64,000 nt of DNA from Streptacidiphilus sp. ASG 303 (GCF_020991365.1 NZ_JAJLRA010000009.1:177718-241717), one strand, 5' to 3'; positions 40,535-48,708 are shown, numbered from the stretch's first letter. Numbers and translations are program-made. The notes: generated by a model not told the origin, from the letters alone.

Positions 40535-41077
40535 ATGACGGCACAGGACCGGTCCCCACTGGACCCCGTGGCGGCCGCGTGGAACACCGTGGGGAGCTAC
40601 GGCACCTACGAGGAGGCGCAGGCCGCCGTCGACCGGCTCTCCGACGAGCACTTCCCCGTGGAGAACCTCGACATCGTGGGGTCGGGCCTGCGCCTCGTGG
40701 AGCACGTCACCGGGCGGCTGACCCGTGGACGGGCCGCGGCTGCCGGCGCGGCCAGCGGCGCCTGGTTCGGCCTGTTCATCGGGCTGCTGGTCGGCCTGTT
40801 CACCAGCGGCCCGGCCTGGTTCGGGCTGATCCTCGGCGGCCTCCTGATCGGCGCGCTGTGGGGCGCCGTCTTCGGTTTCGTCGGCCACGCCGCGACCGGC
40901 GGGCGGCGCGACTTCTCCTCCACCCGGTCGCTGGTCGCCTCGCGGTACGACGTGATCGCCCGCGGCGGTCGCGCGGAGGAGGCCCGGACCGTGCTCGAAC
41001 GGGCCGGCCTCGACACGGGGGCAGGTACCGGCACCGGTACCGGCACGAGCACCGGCGGCCGGCCCCCCGCGGGGTGA
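40535..41077 (+). CDS. General stress protein with double Gly-rich membrane span (YflT/GsmA-like)
   Basis: 180 residues. The N-terminus GSYGTYEEAQAAVDRLSDEHFPVENLDIVGSGLRLVEHVTGRLT matches the general-stress 17M-like domain; then a Gly-rich double span GAASGAWFGLFIGLLVGLFTSG and LILGGLLIGALWGAVFGFVGH, then RDFSSTRSLVASRYDVIARGG and a Gly/Thr repeat end. Homologues in Bacillus are SigB-controlled; in Streptomyces often induced by osmotic stress. ATG 40535 follows GGAGGGATCGGAG. It is near the Asp23 cluster and fits the envelope-stress theme. Confidence 0.82.
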   Translation: MTAQDRSPLDPVAAAWNTVGSYGTYEEAQAAVDRLSDEHFPVENLDIVGSGLRLVEHVTGRLTRGRAAAAGAASGAWFGLFIGLLVGLFTSGPAWFGLILGGLLIGALWGAVFGFVGHAATGGRRDFSSTRSLVASRYDVIARGGRAEEARTVLERAGLDTGAGTGTGTGTSTGGRPPAG

Positions 41078-41167
41078 GGTCCTCCGGGTCCCGCCCCGGG
41101 TGGAGGCGCCACCGGTCGTCCGGCACCGCGGGGACAGCAGAGTCGAAGTGGAAAGAAGGAGGGCGCG

Positions 41168-41323
41168 ATGATCATCCTCGGAGTCATCCTGCTCGTCGTG
41201 GGCTTCTTGACCGGCATCTCCATCCTGTGGACGATCGGGATCATCCTGCTCGTCATCGGGGTGGTCCTGATGCTGCTGGGCGCGACCGGCCGCGCCGTCG
41301 GCGGCCGCAAGCACTACTGGTAG
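41168..41323 (+). CDS. Short membrane protein (DUF6131-like)
   Basis: 51 residues, two spans in a hairpin: MIILGVILLVVGFLTGISIL and IGIILLVIGVVLMLLG, ending GRKHYW. This is the DUF6131 form, widespread in actinobacteria. ATG 41168 has AAGGAGGG 5 nt upstream, the best ribosome site in this region, so high expression is likely. No partner is known; it lies after the general stress gene and before a convergent terminator. Confidence 0.85.
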   Translation: MIILGVILLVVGFLTGISILWTIGIILLVIGVVLMLLGATGRAVGGRKHYW

Positions 41324-41361
41324 GCGTAGGAGCCGCCCGCGGCCCAGGCCCGCGCCCGTGA

Positions 41362-41390
41362 GGGGGACCCGGCAGTCCGCCGGGTCCCCC
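41362..41390. terminator. Perfect 12-bp convergent terminator
   Basis: GGGGGACCCGGC (41362-41373) pairs with GCCGGGTCCCCC (41379-41390), loop AGTCC, between the DUF6131-like gene and the convergent PP2C gene. Confidence 0.8.
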
Positions 41391-41546
41391 CGGCACGTCC
41401 GGGGCGGGGCGCACACCGGCACGGCGCGCACGGAGCGGCCCGCCGGCCCGCCGTCCGCCGGCCCGCCGCCCGCCGGTGCGTCACCCGCCGTCGCCCCCCA
41501 CACCGGTGCGCCGCGCCGCCCCGGGACGCCGCCTCCCGGCGTGCGT

Positions 41547-42710
41547 TCAGGACTGGCGCCCCCGCCAGTCCAGGCAGAGCACCACCGCGTCGTCCTCGAC
41601 CGGGAGCGTTCCGCGGTGCCCCGCCAGCTCGCGCAGGACGGCGCGCGGGACGTCGGCGGGCGGCAGCAGCCGGGTCGCGAGCACCGCGCGGGCGAGGGCC
41701 CGCTCGCCGTACTGCTCCCCCTGGGCCGAGGCCGCGGCGTGGACGCCGTCGCTGACGACGACGAGGCGGTCGCCGGGCTCGACCCGCGTCTCCTGGACCG
41801 CGTACAGGGTCTCCTCCAGCATGCCGAGCGGCAGCTGCGCGTCGAAGGAGAGCGGCGCCGCCTCCCCGTCCCGGACCAGGAACGCCCGGGGCGACCCGGC
41901 GTCCACGACCTCCACCCGGCCGGTGGCGAGCTCGAAGCGCATGAGCAGCACCGAGACGTAGCGCTCGCCCCGGTACTGGGCCCAGACCGCCTGGTCCGCC
42001 AGGGCCACCTGGTCCGCCAGGGGGATGCCGGCGCGCCGGGCGTTGCGGAGCGCGTTGACGGCGAGGCTGGTGAGCAGGGACGCCGCGATGCCGTCGCCCA
42101 TGCCGTTGGTGACCGCGACGGTGAGGTGGTCGGCGTCCGCGGACCAGTCGAAGTTGTCGCCGCGGACGTGGTAGGCCGGCTCCAGCTGGGCGCCGACGGT
42201 GTACTCGGGACGGGCGCAGGACCGGCCGGGCAGGAGCTGCCACTGCATCTCGGCGGCCAGGGTCAGGCGGCTCCTGCGCCGGGCCTGGAGGTACAGGTCG
42301 GTGTCCCGTTCGGCGACGGCGACGTGGTGCGCGGCGATCTCGGCGATCTCGGCGACCTCCTCCACCGTCCGCGGGCCGGGCGCCTCCGGGAGGACGACGC
42401 TCAGCACCCCGATCCGGTCGCCGCGGACGCTGACCGGGACGTGGAGGGTACAGGTGCCGTCCCCGTGCTGCTCGGCGTGGGGCTGCTGGGACCCGAACGC
42501 GCGGCCGGCGGCGCTGGAGTGCACGGGCACGGCCTTGGCGGTGTGGGGCAGGAGCGTCACGGGCTGCAGCACGGTGAGGCCGTAGTCGGCCATCAGCAGG
42601 TCGGTGGCGAGGGCGGCGTAGTGGTCGGCGAGCGCGTCCCGCAGCACGTCCAGGAGTCTGTGCGGCGCTGCGGCGCGCAGTGCGCGTTCGATGGACAGGA
42701 GGGTGTTCAC
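41547..42710 (-). CDS. GAF-PP2C (SpoIIE-type) phosphatase with divergent metal site
   Basis: 387 residues: a GAF domain (about 20-170) and a SpoIIE-type PP2C domain (about 175-385). The fold is clear (RRSRLTLAAEMQWQLLP, RGDNFDW, EVVDAGSPRAFLV, VSDGVHAA, DDAVVLCL), but the usual G-D-V-x-G-H-G is N-G-M-G-D-G: Asp to Asn and His to Asp. Metal binding may be weaker. These enzymes dephosphorylate STAS anti-anti-sigma factors. GTG 42710 is chosen; upstream frame is Arg-rich and unlikely coding. Divergent neighbours are a MarR gene; no STAS gene adjoins. Confidence 0.8.
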   Translation of the reverse strand: MNTLLSIERALRAAAPHRLLDVLRDALADHYAALATDLLMADYGLTVLQPVTLLPHTAKAVPVHSSAAGRAFGSQQPHAEQHGDGTCTLHVPVSVRGDRIGVLSVVLPEAPGPRTVEEVAEIAEIAAHHVAVAERDTDLYLQARRRSRLTLAAEMQWQLLPGRSCARPEYTVGAQLEPAYHVRGDNFDWSADADHLTVAVTNGMGDGIAASLLTSLAVNALRNARRAGIPLADQVALADQAVWAQYRGERYVSVLLMRFELATGRVEVVDAGSPRAFLVRDGEAAPLSFDAQLPLGMLEETLYAVQETRVEPGDRLVVVSDGVHAAASAQGEQYGERALARAVLATRLLPPADVPRAVLRELAGHRGTLPVEDDAVVLCLDWRGRQS

Positions 42711-42900
42711 CGGTTCGGGAGGGCCTTCCGCGGGTGTCGACGGGGCGGCCCGGCGGACGGCGTGCCGCGCCGTCCGCGTGCGACCGGGCCGGGTGGCCCG
42801 GCGGGCTCTGACGACAGTGTGCAGGACGTGCGAAGGGAAGCGCACGCCGTCCCCCGAAACGGCCCCGACCTGGTCCGACGGCACCCGTTCGGCGGTCCTC

Positions 42901-43398
42901 TCAGCGCGGCGGGAGCACCTGGCGGCGGCGGACCGCGTCGGCGCCGCCCGTCTCCTCCAGGAGCCCGGCCAGCAGCTCCCGCACCTCCGCCAGGCGCCCG
43001 GCGCCCCAGCGCCGCGCGAGGCGGTCCTCCAGGTCCGCGCGCGCCCGTCGGGCCGCCTCGACGGCCGCCCTGCCGCGCGGGGTGAGGCGCACCCTCCGCA
43101 CGCGGGCGTCGCGAGGGTCCGGGACGCGCTCGGTGTAACCGAGGCCCTCGAGTTCGGCCACCGCCTTGGAGGCCCCCTGCTGGGTCATGCCGAGTGCGGC
43201 GGCGAGGTCGCCGACGGTGGGGTCGGCGGCGACGAGCTGCTGGAAGACGTACCCGTGGGAGAAGCGCAGGTCGCCGAAGCCCTCGCGGGCGAGGGCCGCC
43301 TGCACGAGGTCGGCGGCGGCGAACCCGGCGAGGAGGGAGAGGGTGCCGGTGTCGAGGTCGGCGGGCCGGGGGGCGTCGGGGGCGGAGGGGGCTGCCAT
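42901..43398 (-). CDS. MarR family transcriptional regulator
   Basis: 165 residues. DPTVGDLAAALGMTQQGASKAVAELEGLGYTERVPDPRDARVRRVRLTPRGRAAVEAARRAR gives the winged helix with DPRDARVRRVRLT wing, and long flanking dimer helices. It is divergent from a SnoaL-like gene; the promoter of that gene holds two dyads of the CAACC/ACAAC type. MarR control of this gene and itself is the simplest reading. ATG 43398. Confidence 0.87.
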   Translation of the reverse strand: MAAPSAPDAPRPADLDTGTLSLLAGFAAADLVQAALAREGFGDLRFSHGYVFQQLVAADPTVGDLAAALGMTQQGASKAVAELEGLGYTERVPDPRDARVRRVRLTPRGRAAVEAARRARADLEDRLARRWGAGRLAEVRELLAGLLEETGGADAVRRRQVLPPR

Positions 43399-43413
43399 GG
43401 CACGACACTACAT

Positions 43414-43444
43414 TTGACAACCAAGGTTGCACAACTACTGTTGT
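43414..43444 (+). promoter_or_regulatory. SnoaL-gene promoter with two MarR dyads
   Basis: TTGACA (43414-43419) and TACTGT (43436-43441) are 16 nt apart; TACTGT ends 7 nt before ATG 43449, so the transcript is leaderless. Dyads CAACCAAGGTTG (43418-43429) and ACAACTACTGTTGT (43431-43444) cover both elements. Confidence 0.6.
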
Positions 43445-43448
43445 CCAT

Positions 43449-43895
43449 ATGGACACGCATCAGCACCCCCACATCGACCTGGCCGTCCGCTACCACGACG
43501 CCGTCGCCGCCGGCGCCTCGGGCGAGGAGCTCGCCCGCTTCTTCACCCCCGACGCGGTCCACCGCGAACTCCCCAACCTGCTGTTCCCCGACGGGGCGGT
43601 CCGCGACGTCGCCGGACTGTGCGAGGCGGCCGAGCGCGGCCTGCGGCGGCTGTCGGGGCAGCGCTTCGAGGTGCTGGACGCCGTCGCGTCGGACGACCGG
43701 GTCGCCCTGGAGGTCCGCTGGGAGGGCGTCCTCGCCGAGGCGATGGGGCCGCTGCCCGCAGGGCACGTCCTGCGGGCCCACATCGCCACGTTCCTGGAGA
43801 TCCGCGACGGGAGGATCGCGGCCCAGCGCAACTACGACTGCTACGAGCCGCTGCGGGCCGCCGGGGAGTCCGCCGGCGGTGCCCCGGCGGTGTGA
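43449..43895 (+). CDS. SnoaL-like (NTF2-fold) protein
   Basis: 148 residues: HIDLAVRYHDAVAAGASGEELARFFTPDAVHRELPNLLFPDG, RRLSGQRFEVLDAVASDDRVALEVRWEGVL, HIATFLEIRDGRIAAQRNYDCYEPL. This alpha-beta cone fold is used by polyketide cyclases, isomerases and many small-molecule binders. An internal His and Asp/Tyr pattern could support binding; no catalysis can be assigned. Leaderless start at ATG 43449. Likely induced when the divergent MarR protein binds a phenolic or similar ligand. Confidence 0.82.
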   Translation: MDTHQHPHIDLAVRYHDAVAAGASGEELARFFTPDAVHRELPNLLFPDGAVRDVAGLCEAAERGLRRLSGQRFEVLDAVASDDRVALEVRWEGVLAEAMGPLPAGHVLRAHIATFLEIRDGRIAAQRNYDCYEPLRAAGESAGGAPAV

Positions 43896-43910
43896 CGCCG
43901 TCATGGCGCC

Positions 43911-43944
43911 GGCCCGCGCCGCCCCGGGCGGGGCGGCGCGGGCC
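43911..43944. terminator. Perfect 15-bp convergent terminator
   Basis: Arms 43911-43925 and 43930-43944 fully complementary, loop GGGC, between the SnoaL-like and small membrane protein genes. Confidence 0.85.
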
Positions 43945-43979
43945 GCGGGACGCCCGAGGGGGCGCCGTCGCCGGGCGGG

Positions 43980-44198
43980 CTACTTCTTCTCGTAGGTGGA
44001 GAGGGCGAGGCCGAGGCCGAAGAAGGTGGGCGCCCACTCGCCGATGAAGATGCCCCAGCGGTCGGCCCGCTCCTCGCCCTTCTTCTCCACGCTCATGGAG
44101 ACGGCCCAGGAGATGAGGGACAGGCCGATGGAGGCGAAGCCGGCGGCGTAGGCGTGCTCGGCGCGGATGCCCGAGTCGTGGAGCTTCTTGACGATCAT
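43980..44198 (-). CDS. Small membrane protein, copy 2 of a duplicated pair
   Basis: 72 residues, MIVKKLHDSGIRAEHAY, span AGFASIGLSLISW, loop SMSVEKKGEERADRWG, span EWAPTFFGLGLAL and STYEKK. It matches copy 1 at 30467-30682 at 63 of 71 positions; most changes are in the spans while the loop is unchanged, so the loop is under selection. Both copies lie head-on against another gene with a hairpin between. ATG 44198 lacks a strong ribosome site. Confidence 0.75.
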   Translation of the reverse strand: MIVKKLHDSGIRAEHAYAAGFASIGLSLISWAVSMSVEKKGEERADRWGIFIGEWAPTFFGLGLALSTYEKK

Positions 44199-44702
44199 GC
44201 TGGGTCTCGCTTCCGGAGAGGGCCCCCGCGGGCCGGGCGGCCGGGGGCGCTGCTGCGCGCTGCCTGCCGGGTACGGGGGTCGCGGCAGCCGGCCCCAGCG
44301 CGCACGGGCCGACCGTTCCATCCCATCCCGCGGCGGCGGCGCCCGCCATCCGGCTCGTCCGACCGGGGCACGGGCGGGACGGGGCGGGGATGGACGGGGG
44401 CCGGACGGGGCGGGGCGGGGGCGGGGCCGGACGGGGCGCACGCGGGGCGCGGACCGCACGCACGAGGGGCCGGCCGCCGTGGGGGTGGAGGACCGGCCCC
44501 TCCGGTCCTTCTTCGGGCCGGGCCGCCCGGGCGGATGCCGTTCCCGGAGACCTGTTCCGGACTCCTCCGTTCCGCACCGCCCGCCCCACGGCCGCCGGCC
44601 GCCCGCTCGCGCGGCCGCCCGTCGCCCCGCCGCCCGCCAGCGGCCGTCCGAGCCCCGGGGGCCCGGCAGCTCAGCGGCCCGGCGGCCCGGCGGCCCGGGG
44701 GC
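44199..44702. other. Intergenic stretch, no gene recognised
   Basis: 504 bp between the small membrane protein and the gamma-glutamyltransferase. It holds the promoter of the former. Simple-sequence patches (GGGCGGGG, GGCCCGGC) near 44390-44440 and 44670-44700 and two copies of GCTCAGCGGCC (44669, 44700) are visible; nothing else. Confidence 0.5.
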
Positions 44703-46511
44703 TCAGCGGCCGACCGCGTAGCCCTGCATGCCCCGCGGGTTGGCCGCCGCCGACAGGACGCCCGTCCGCGGGTCCCGGGCGACGGCGCACACGCGCCCCT
44801 CGGACCAGGGGCCGGCGAGGGTGACCCGGTGGCCGCGGCGGCGCAGTCCGGCGACCGCCTCCTCACCGAGGCGGTCCTCCACGACCAGGCTTCCGGGCAG
44901 CGTGGTGCGCGGGTAGAAGGAGCTGGGGAAGGCGTCGGTGTGCCAGCCCGGCGCGTCGACGGCGCCCTGGAGGTCCAGGCCGCCCCGGACCGGCGGCAGG
45001 AGCGCGGCGCCGAGGAAGAAGTGCAGGCCCCACTGGTCCTGCTGGTCGCCGCCGGGCGTGCCGAAGGCCATGACGGGCTCCCCGTCGCGCAGCGCCAGCG
45101 AGGGGCTGAGCGTGGTGCGGGGGCGGCGGCCGGGGGTCAGGGTGTTGGGCAGGCCGGGCTCCAGCCACGCCATCTGCAGCCGGGTGCCCAGCGGGAAGCC
45201 GAGTTCGGGGACCACGGGACTGGACTGCAGCCAGCCGCCGCTGGGCGTGGCGGCGACCATGTTGCCCCAGCGGTCCACGACGTCGACGTGGCAGGTGTCG
45301 CCGCGGGTGGCGCCGTCGCGGGCGACGGTGGGCTCGCCCGCTCCCGACGGCAGGGCGCCGGGGCCGTCGGCGGGGTCGGCGGCGGCGCGCAGGACGTGGG
45401 CGGGCAGCCGGGGCGTCCGGCCGTCGGGCGATCCGGGCCGCAGGCCGAGGTCGGCGCGCTCCCCCACCAGGGCCCGCCGCGCCTCGGCGTAGGCCGGGGA
45501 GAGCAGGGCCTCGAGCGGGACCTCGGCGGCGTCGCCGTACCAGGCCTCGCGGTCGGCCATGGCGAGCTTGGTGCCCTCGGCGAGGGTGTGGACGTACGCG
45601 TCGGTGCCCGGCCGGGTGCCGTCGCGACCGAAGCCGTCGGGCAGCAGGGCGAGCTGCTGGAGCATGGCGGGGCCCTGGCTCCAGGGGCCCGCCTTGCACA
45701 CCGTCCAGCCGTTCCAGTCGTACGTGGCCGGCTCCTCGTAGGAGGCGCGGTAGGACACCAGGTCGTCGCCGGTGAGGGTGCCGGCGTGGCGCTCCCCCGA
45801 GGTGTCCAGGGCGGGCCGGGCGGCGGCGCGGACGAGGGCCTCGGCGACGAAGCCCTCCCGCCAGACGCGGCGGGCGGCCTCGATCTGCTCCTCCCTGCCG
45901 GTGGCGGCGGCCTCCGCCTCGGCGGTGAGGCGCTGCCAGGTCGCCGCGAGGGCGGGGTTGCGCAGGAGGGCGCCGGGCCGGGGGGACCGGCCGCCGGGCA
46001 GCCAGAGGGCGGCGGAGTCGGTCCACTCCTCCTCGAAGAGCGTGCGGACGCTCTCCACGGTGGCGCCGATCCGCTCGACGGCGGGGTGGCCCGCCTCGGC
46101 GTAGTGGACGGCGTACCGCAGCACCTGGCGGAGCGTGCGGGTGCCGTGGTCGCGGAGCAGCAGCATCCACGCGTCGAACGCGCCGGGGACGGCGGCGGCC
46201 AGCGGGCCGGTGCCGGGCACCAGGTCGAGTCCGAGGCCCGTGCAGTGCTCCACGGTGGCCCCGGCCGGGGCGGGCCCCTGCCCGCACAGGACCCTCGGCG
46301 GGCCGCCGGCCGGGGCGAGGAGGATCGGCACCTCGCCCGCCGGGCCGTTGAGGTGGGGCTCGACGACGTGGAGGACGAAGCCCGCGGCGACGGCGGCGTC
46401 GAAGGCGTTGCCGCCCTCCTCCAGGACCGCCATGGCGCACTGCGAGGCGAGCCAGTGGGTGGACGACACCATGCCGAAGGTGCCCTGCAGGGTGGGTCGG
46501 GTCGTGAACAC
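44703..46511 (-). CDS. ggt: Gamma-glutamyltransferase family protein
   Basis: 602 residues, Ntn-hydrolase fold. The nucleophile Thr at the autocleavage point is T406 in GDTCHVDVVD; GTRLQMAWLEPGLPN, TPGGDQQDQWG and the SPAYAEARR block match the family. The N-terminus GMVSSTHWLASQCAMAVLEEGGNAFDAAVAAGFVLHVVEPHLNGPAGEVPILL has the usual GG(N)AFDAAVA and vE-P-GxG segment. No signal peptide is seen, so it may act inside the cell, unlike the periplasmic type. GTG 46511 is leaderless: TAGGGT lies 6 nt upstream. It splits glutathione-like or gamma-glutamyl compounds; substrate unknown. Confidence 0.88.
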   Translation of the reverse strand: MFTTRPTLQGTFGMVSSTHWLASQCAMAVLEEGGNAFDAAVAAGFVLHVVEPHLNGPAGEVPILLAPAGGPPRVLCGQGPAPAGATVEHCTGLGLDLVPGTGPLAAAVPGAFDAWMLLLRDHGTRTLRQVLRYAVHYAEAGHPAVERIGATVESVRTLFEEEWTDSAALWLPGGRSPRPGALLRNPALAATWQRLTAEAEAAATGREEQIEAARRVWREGFVAEALVRAAARPALDTSGERHAGTLTGDDLVSYRASYEEPATYDWNGWTVCKAGPWSQGPAMLQQLALLPDGFGRDGTRPGTDAYVHTLAEGTKLAMADREAWYGDAAEVPLEALLSPAYAEARRALVGERADLGLRPGSPDGRTPRLPAHVLRAAADPADGPGALPSGAGEPTVARDGATRGDTCHVDVVDRWGNMVAATPSGGWLQSSPVVPELGFPLGTRLQMAWLEPGLPNTLTPGRRPRTTLSPSLALRDGEPVMAFGTPGGDQQDQWGLHFFLGAALLPPVRGGLDLQGAVDAPGWHTDAFPSSFYPRTTLPGSLVVEDRLGEEAVAGLRRRGHRVTLAGPWSEGRVCAVARDPRTGVLSAAANPRGMQGYAVGR

Positions 46512-46517
46512 GCCGTC

Positions 46518-46523
46518 ACCCTA
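46518..46523 (-). promoter_or_regulatory. -10 element TAGGGT for leaderless ggt-type gene
   Basis: On the minus strand TAGGGT (46523-46518) ends 6 nt before GTG 46511; no ribosome site. Confidence 0.5.
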
Positions 46524-46605
46524 GCGGCGGGGGCCGGGCGGAGGGCACCCGCGGGGGGCGGGCCCGGCGTGACGGCCGCACCGCCGCACCGGGCCCGCCG
46601 CGGCG

Positions 46606-47571
46606 TCAGACCTTGACGACGATCTTGCCGTGGACGTGGCCGCCGCGGCTCAGCTCGAAGGCGTCGGCCAGCTCCTCCAGGGGGAAGGTCCGCTCGACCG
46701 GGACGGTGAGCCTCCCCTCGTCGGCGAGCGCGCCCAGGGCCGCCAGGTCCTCGCCGCTCGGCCGCACCCACATCCACTGGCCGCCGGCGCCGATCACGGA
46801 GTCGTCCGCGATGGAGGCGTGCCGGCCGCCCTCGCGGAGCACCGCCAGGGTCGCGTCGAGGACGCCGCCGACGAAGTCCGCGACCACGTCGACGCCCTCC
46901 GGCGCCAGGGCGCGGACCCGGTCGGGCAGGCCCTCGCCGTACGCCACCGGCTCGGCGCCGAGGGCGCGCAGCCGGTCGTGGTTGCCGGGGGACGCGGTGC
47001 CGATGACGCGGGCGCCCAGGGCGCGGGCGATCTGCACGCCCAGGGAGCCGACGCCGCCCGCGGCGCCGTGGACGAGCACGGTGTCGCCGGAGCCGGTGCC
47101 GAGGCGGGTGAGGAGCTGGTAGGCGGTGAGGCCGGCGAGCGGCAGGCCCGCGGCCTGCTCCCAGCTCAGCGAGGCGGGCTTGGCCGCGAGGGCGCGCACG
47201 GGCACGGTCACCAGCTCGGCGAAGGTGCCGCCGTGGACGTAGTCCTTGCGGGCGTAGGCGACCACCTCGTCGCCGACGGAGAACTCGGGGGTGTCGATGC
47301 CGACCTGCTCGACGACACCGGCGACGTCCCAGCCGGGGACGACCGGGAAGACGGTGTCCATGAGCCCGTCGAGGCCGCCCGCCATGAGCTTCCAGTCCAC
47401 GGGGTTCACGGCGGCGCAGCGCACCCGGACGAGGACCTCGCCGGGGCCGACCTTGGGGCGCGGGAGGCGGGCGGGCGCGAGGACCTCGCTGCCGCCGTAG
47501 GTCTCGTAGGCCATCGCCCGCATGGTGTTCTCGCCGGTTCCGCCCTGGGGGGCCGCGCTGTTCTGGGACAT
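46606..47571 (-). CDS. NADP-dependent quinone oxidoreductase-like medium-chain dehydrogenase
   Basis: 321 residues, without a zinc site, so the quinone-oxidoreductase/zeta-crystallin branch. Seen: PKVGPGEVLVRVRCAAVNPVDWKLM, GWDVAGVVEQVG, LPLAGLTAYQLLTR, Rossmann loop VHGAAGGVGSLGVQIARALG, and the C-terminal ADAFELSRGGHVHGKIVVKV. ATG 47571 follows GAAAGGCG; the upstream open frame is low-quality. Reduces quinones or alpha,beta-enones with NADPH. Divergent from a LysR regulator which probably controls it. Confidence 0.87.
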   Translation of the reverse strand: MSQNSAAPQGGTGENTMRAMAYETYGGSEVLAPARLPRPKVGPGEVLVRVRCAAVNPVDWKLMAGGLDGLMDTVFPVVPGWDVAGVVEQVGIDTPEFSVGDEVVAYARKDYVHGGTFAELVTVPVRALAAKPASLSWEQAAGLPLAGLTAYQLLTRLGTGSGDTVLVHGAAGGVGSLGVQIARALGARVIGTASPGNHDRLRALGAEPVAYGEGLPDRVRALAPEGVDVVADFVGGVLDATLAVLREGGRHASIADDSVIGAGGQWMWVRPSGEDLAALGALADEGRLTVPVERTFPLEELADAFELSRGGHVHGKIVVKV

Positions 47572-47651
47572 GGTTCGCCTTTCACGGGAACGGGCGGATC
47601 GGGCACCGCCCACCGGGGTCACGTCCCCCACCGTAGGCATCCCCGCACATC

Positions 47652-47674
47652 GGCGGCCAATAGGATGGGCCGCC
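47652..47674. promoter_or_regulatory. Inverted repeat in LysR/oxidoreductase intergenic region
   Basis: GGCGGCC (47652-47658) and GGCCGCC (47668-47674) with a 9-nt spacer holding TAGGAT (47661-47666), a possible LysR -10. A LysR site is expected here. Confidence 0.4.
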
Positions 47675-47743
47675 CGGAGGCATAGGGGATCCGATGGCGG
47701 GCCGTCCGGGGGCGGCCGGGCCGCGGGAGGAGGGCGGCGGCGC

Positions 47744-48637
47744 GTGGACCTGATGCTGCTGCGGACGTTCCTGGAGGTCTACCGGGCGGGGTCGTTCACC
47801 TCGGCCGCGGCCCGGCTGGGCCTGTCCCAGCCCACCGTGACGGCGCAGGTGCGCGCACTGGAGCGCGACCTGGGGCACCCGCTGTTCGAGCGGCTGCCGC
47901 GCGGGGCCGCCCCGACCGGGGCGGCGGAGGAGCTGGCGGCGCGGGTGGCGCAGCCCCTGGACGCGCTGGCGGAGGTCGCCGCCTCCCGGGGCGGGGCGGA
48001 CCCGGCGGCCGGCACGGTGCACCTGGGGGGACCGGCGGAGTTCCTGACCGCCCTGGTGCTGCCGGCGCTGGCGCCGCTGGTGGACCGGGGCCTGCGGCTG
48101 CGGGTCTCCGTCGGGCTGGCCGACGACCTGCTGGCGGGGCTGGTGGCGGGCCGCCACGACCTGGTGGTCTCCAGCGTGCGGCCGCGGGTGCGGGGGGTTG
48201 CGGCGGAGCCGCTGGCCGACGAGGAGTTCGTGCTGGTGGCGTCGCCCGGCACGGCGGCCCGGATCGGCGCGGACCGGGTGGCCTCGGAGGGCGCGGCGGC
48301 GCTGCGCGGGGTCCCGCTGGTGGCGTACGCCGAGGACCTGCCGATCGTGCGCCGGTACTGGCGGGGTGTCTTCGGCTCCCGGCCCGCCGGGGCCGCCGCC
48401 GTGGTCGTCCCGGACCTGCGGGGGGTGCTGGCGGCCGTCGCGGCGGGCGCCGGGGTGAGCGTGCTGCCCCGCTACCTGTGCGCGGAGGGCCTGGCCCGCG
48501 GCGAGGTGGTGGCCCTGCTCGACCCGCCGGAGCCGCCGATCAACACCCTGCACCTGGCCCGCCGGGCCGGGGGCGGGCACCCGCCCCTGCTGGCCGCCGT
48601 GGGCGACCGGCTGCGGGAGGCCGCCCGGGAGTGGTGA
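47744..48637 (+). CDS. LysR family transcriptional regulator
   Basis: 297 residues. FLEVYRAGSFTSAAARLGLSQPTVTAQVRALERDLGHPLFERLPRG is the typical LysR winged helix, followed by the two-lobe sensor domain (VHLGGPAEFLTALVLPAL, GVSVLPRYLCAEGLARGEVVALLDPPEPPINTLHLARR). GTG 47744 has GGGAGGAGGG upstream. Divergent from a quinone oxidoreductase, the usual regulated neighbour. Inducer unknown. Confidence 0.88.
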   Translation: MDLMLLRTFLEVYRAGSFTSAAARLGLSQPTVTAQVRALERDLGHPLFERLPRGAAPTGAAEELAARVAQPLDALAEVAASRGGADPAAGTVHLGGPAEFLTALVLPALAPLVDRGLRLRVSVGLADDLLAGLVAGRHDLVVSSVRPRVRGVAAEPLADEEFVLVASPGTAARIGADRVASEGAAALRGVPLVAYAEDLPIVRRYWRGVFGSRPAGAAAVVVPDLRGVLAAVAAGAGVSVLPRYLCAEGLARGEVVALLDPPEPPINTLHLARRAGGGHPPLLAAVGDRLREAAREW

Positions 48638-48708
48638 GCGCCGCCCGGCACGGGTGCCGCCCGGCGCGTCGGCGCCGCCTGCGGACCGGCGTCCTCCGGG
48701 CGGAGGGG

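Noticed and set aside
44675..44702. GGCCCGGC tandem patch as regulatory array
   Set aside because: Short simple-sequence run next to a stop codon; no defined unit or symmetry.
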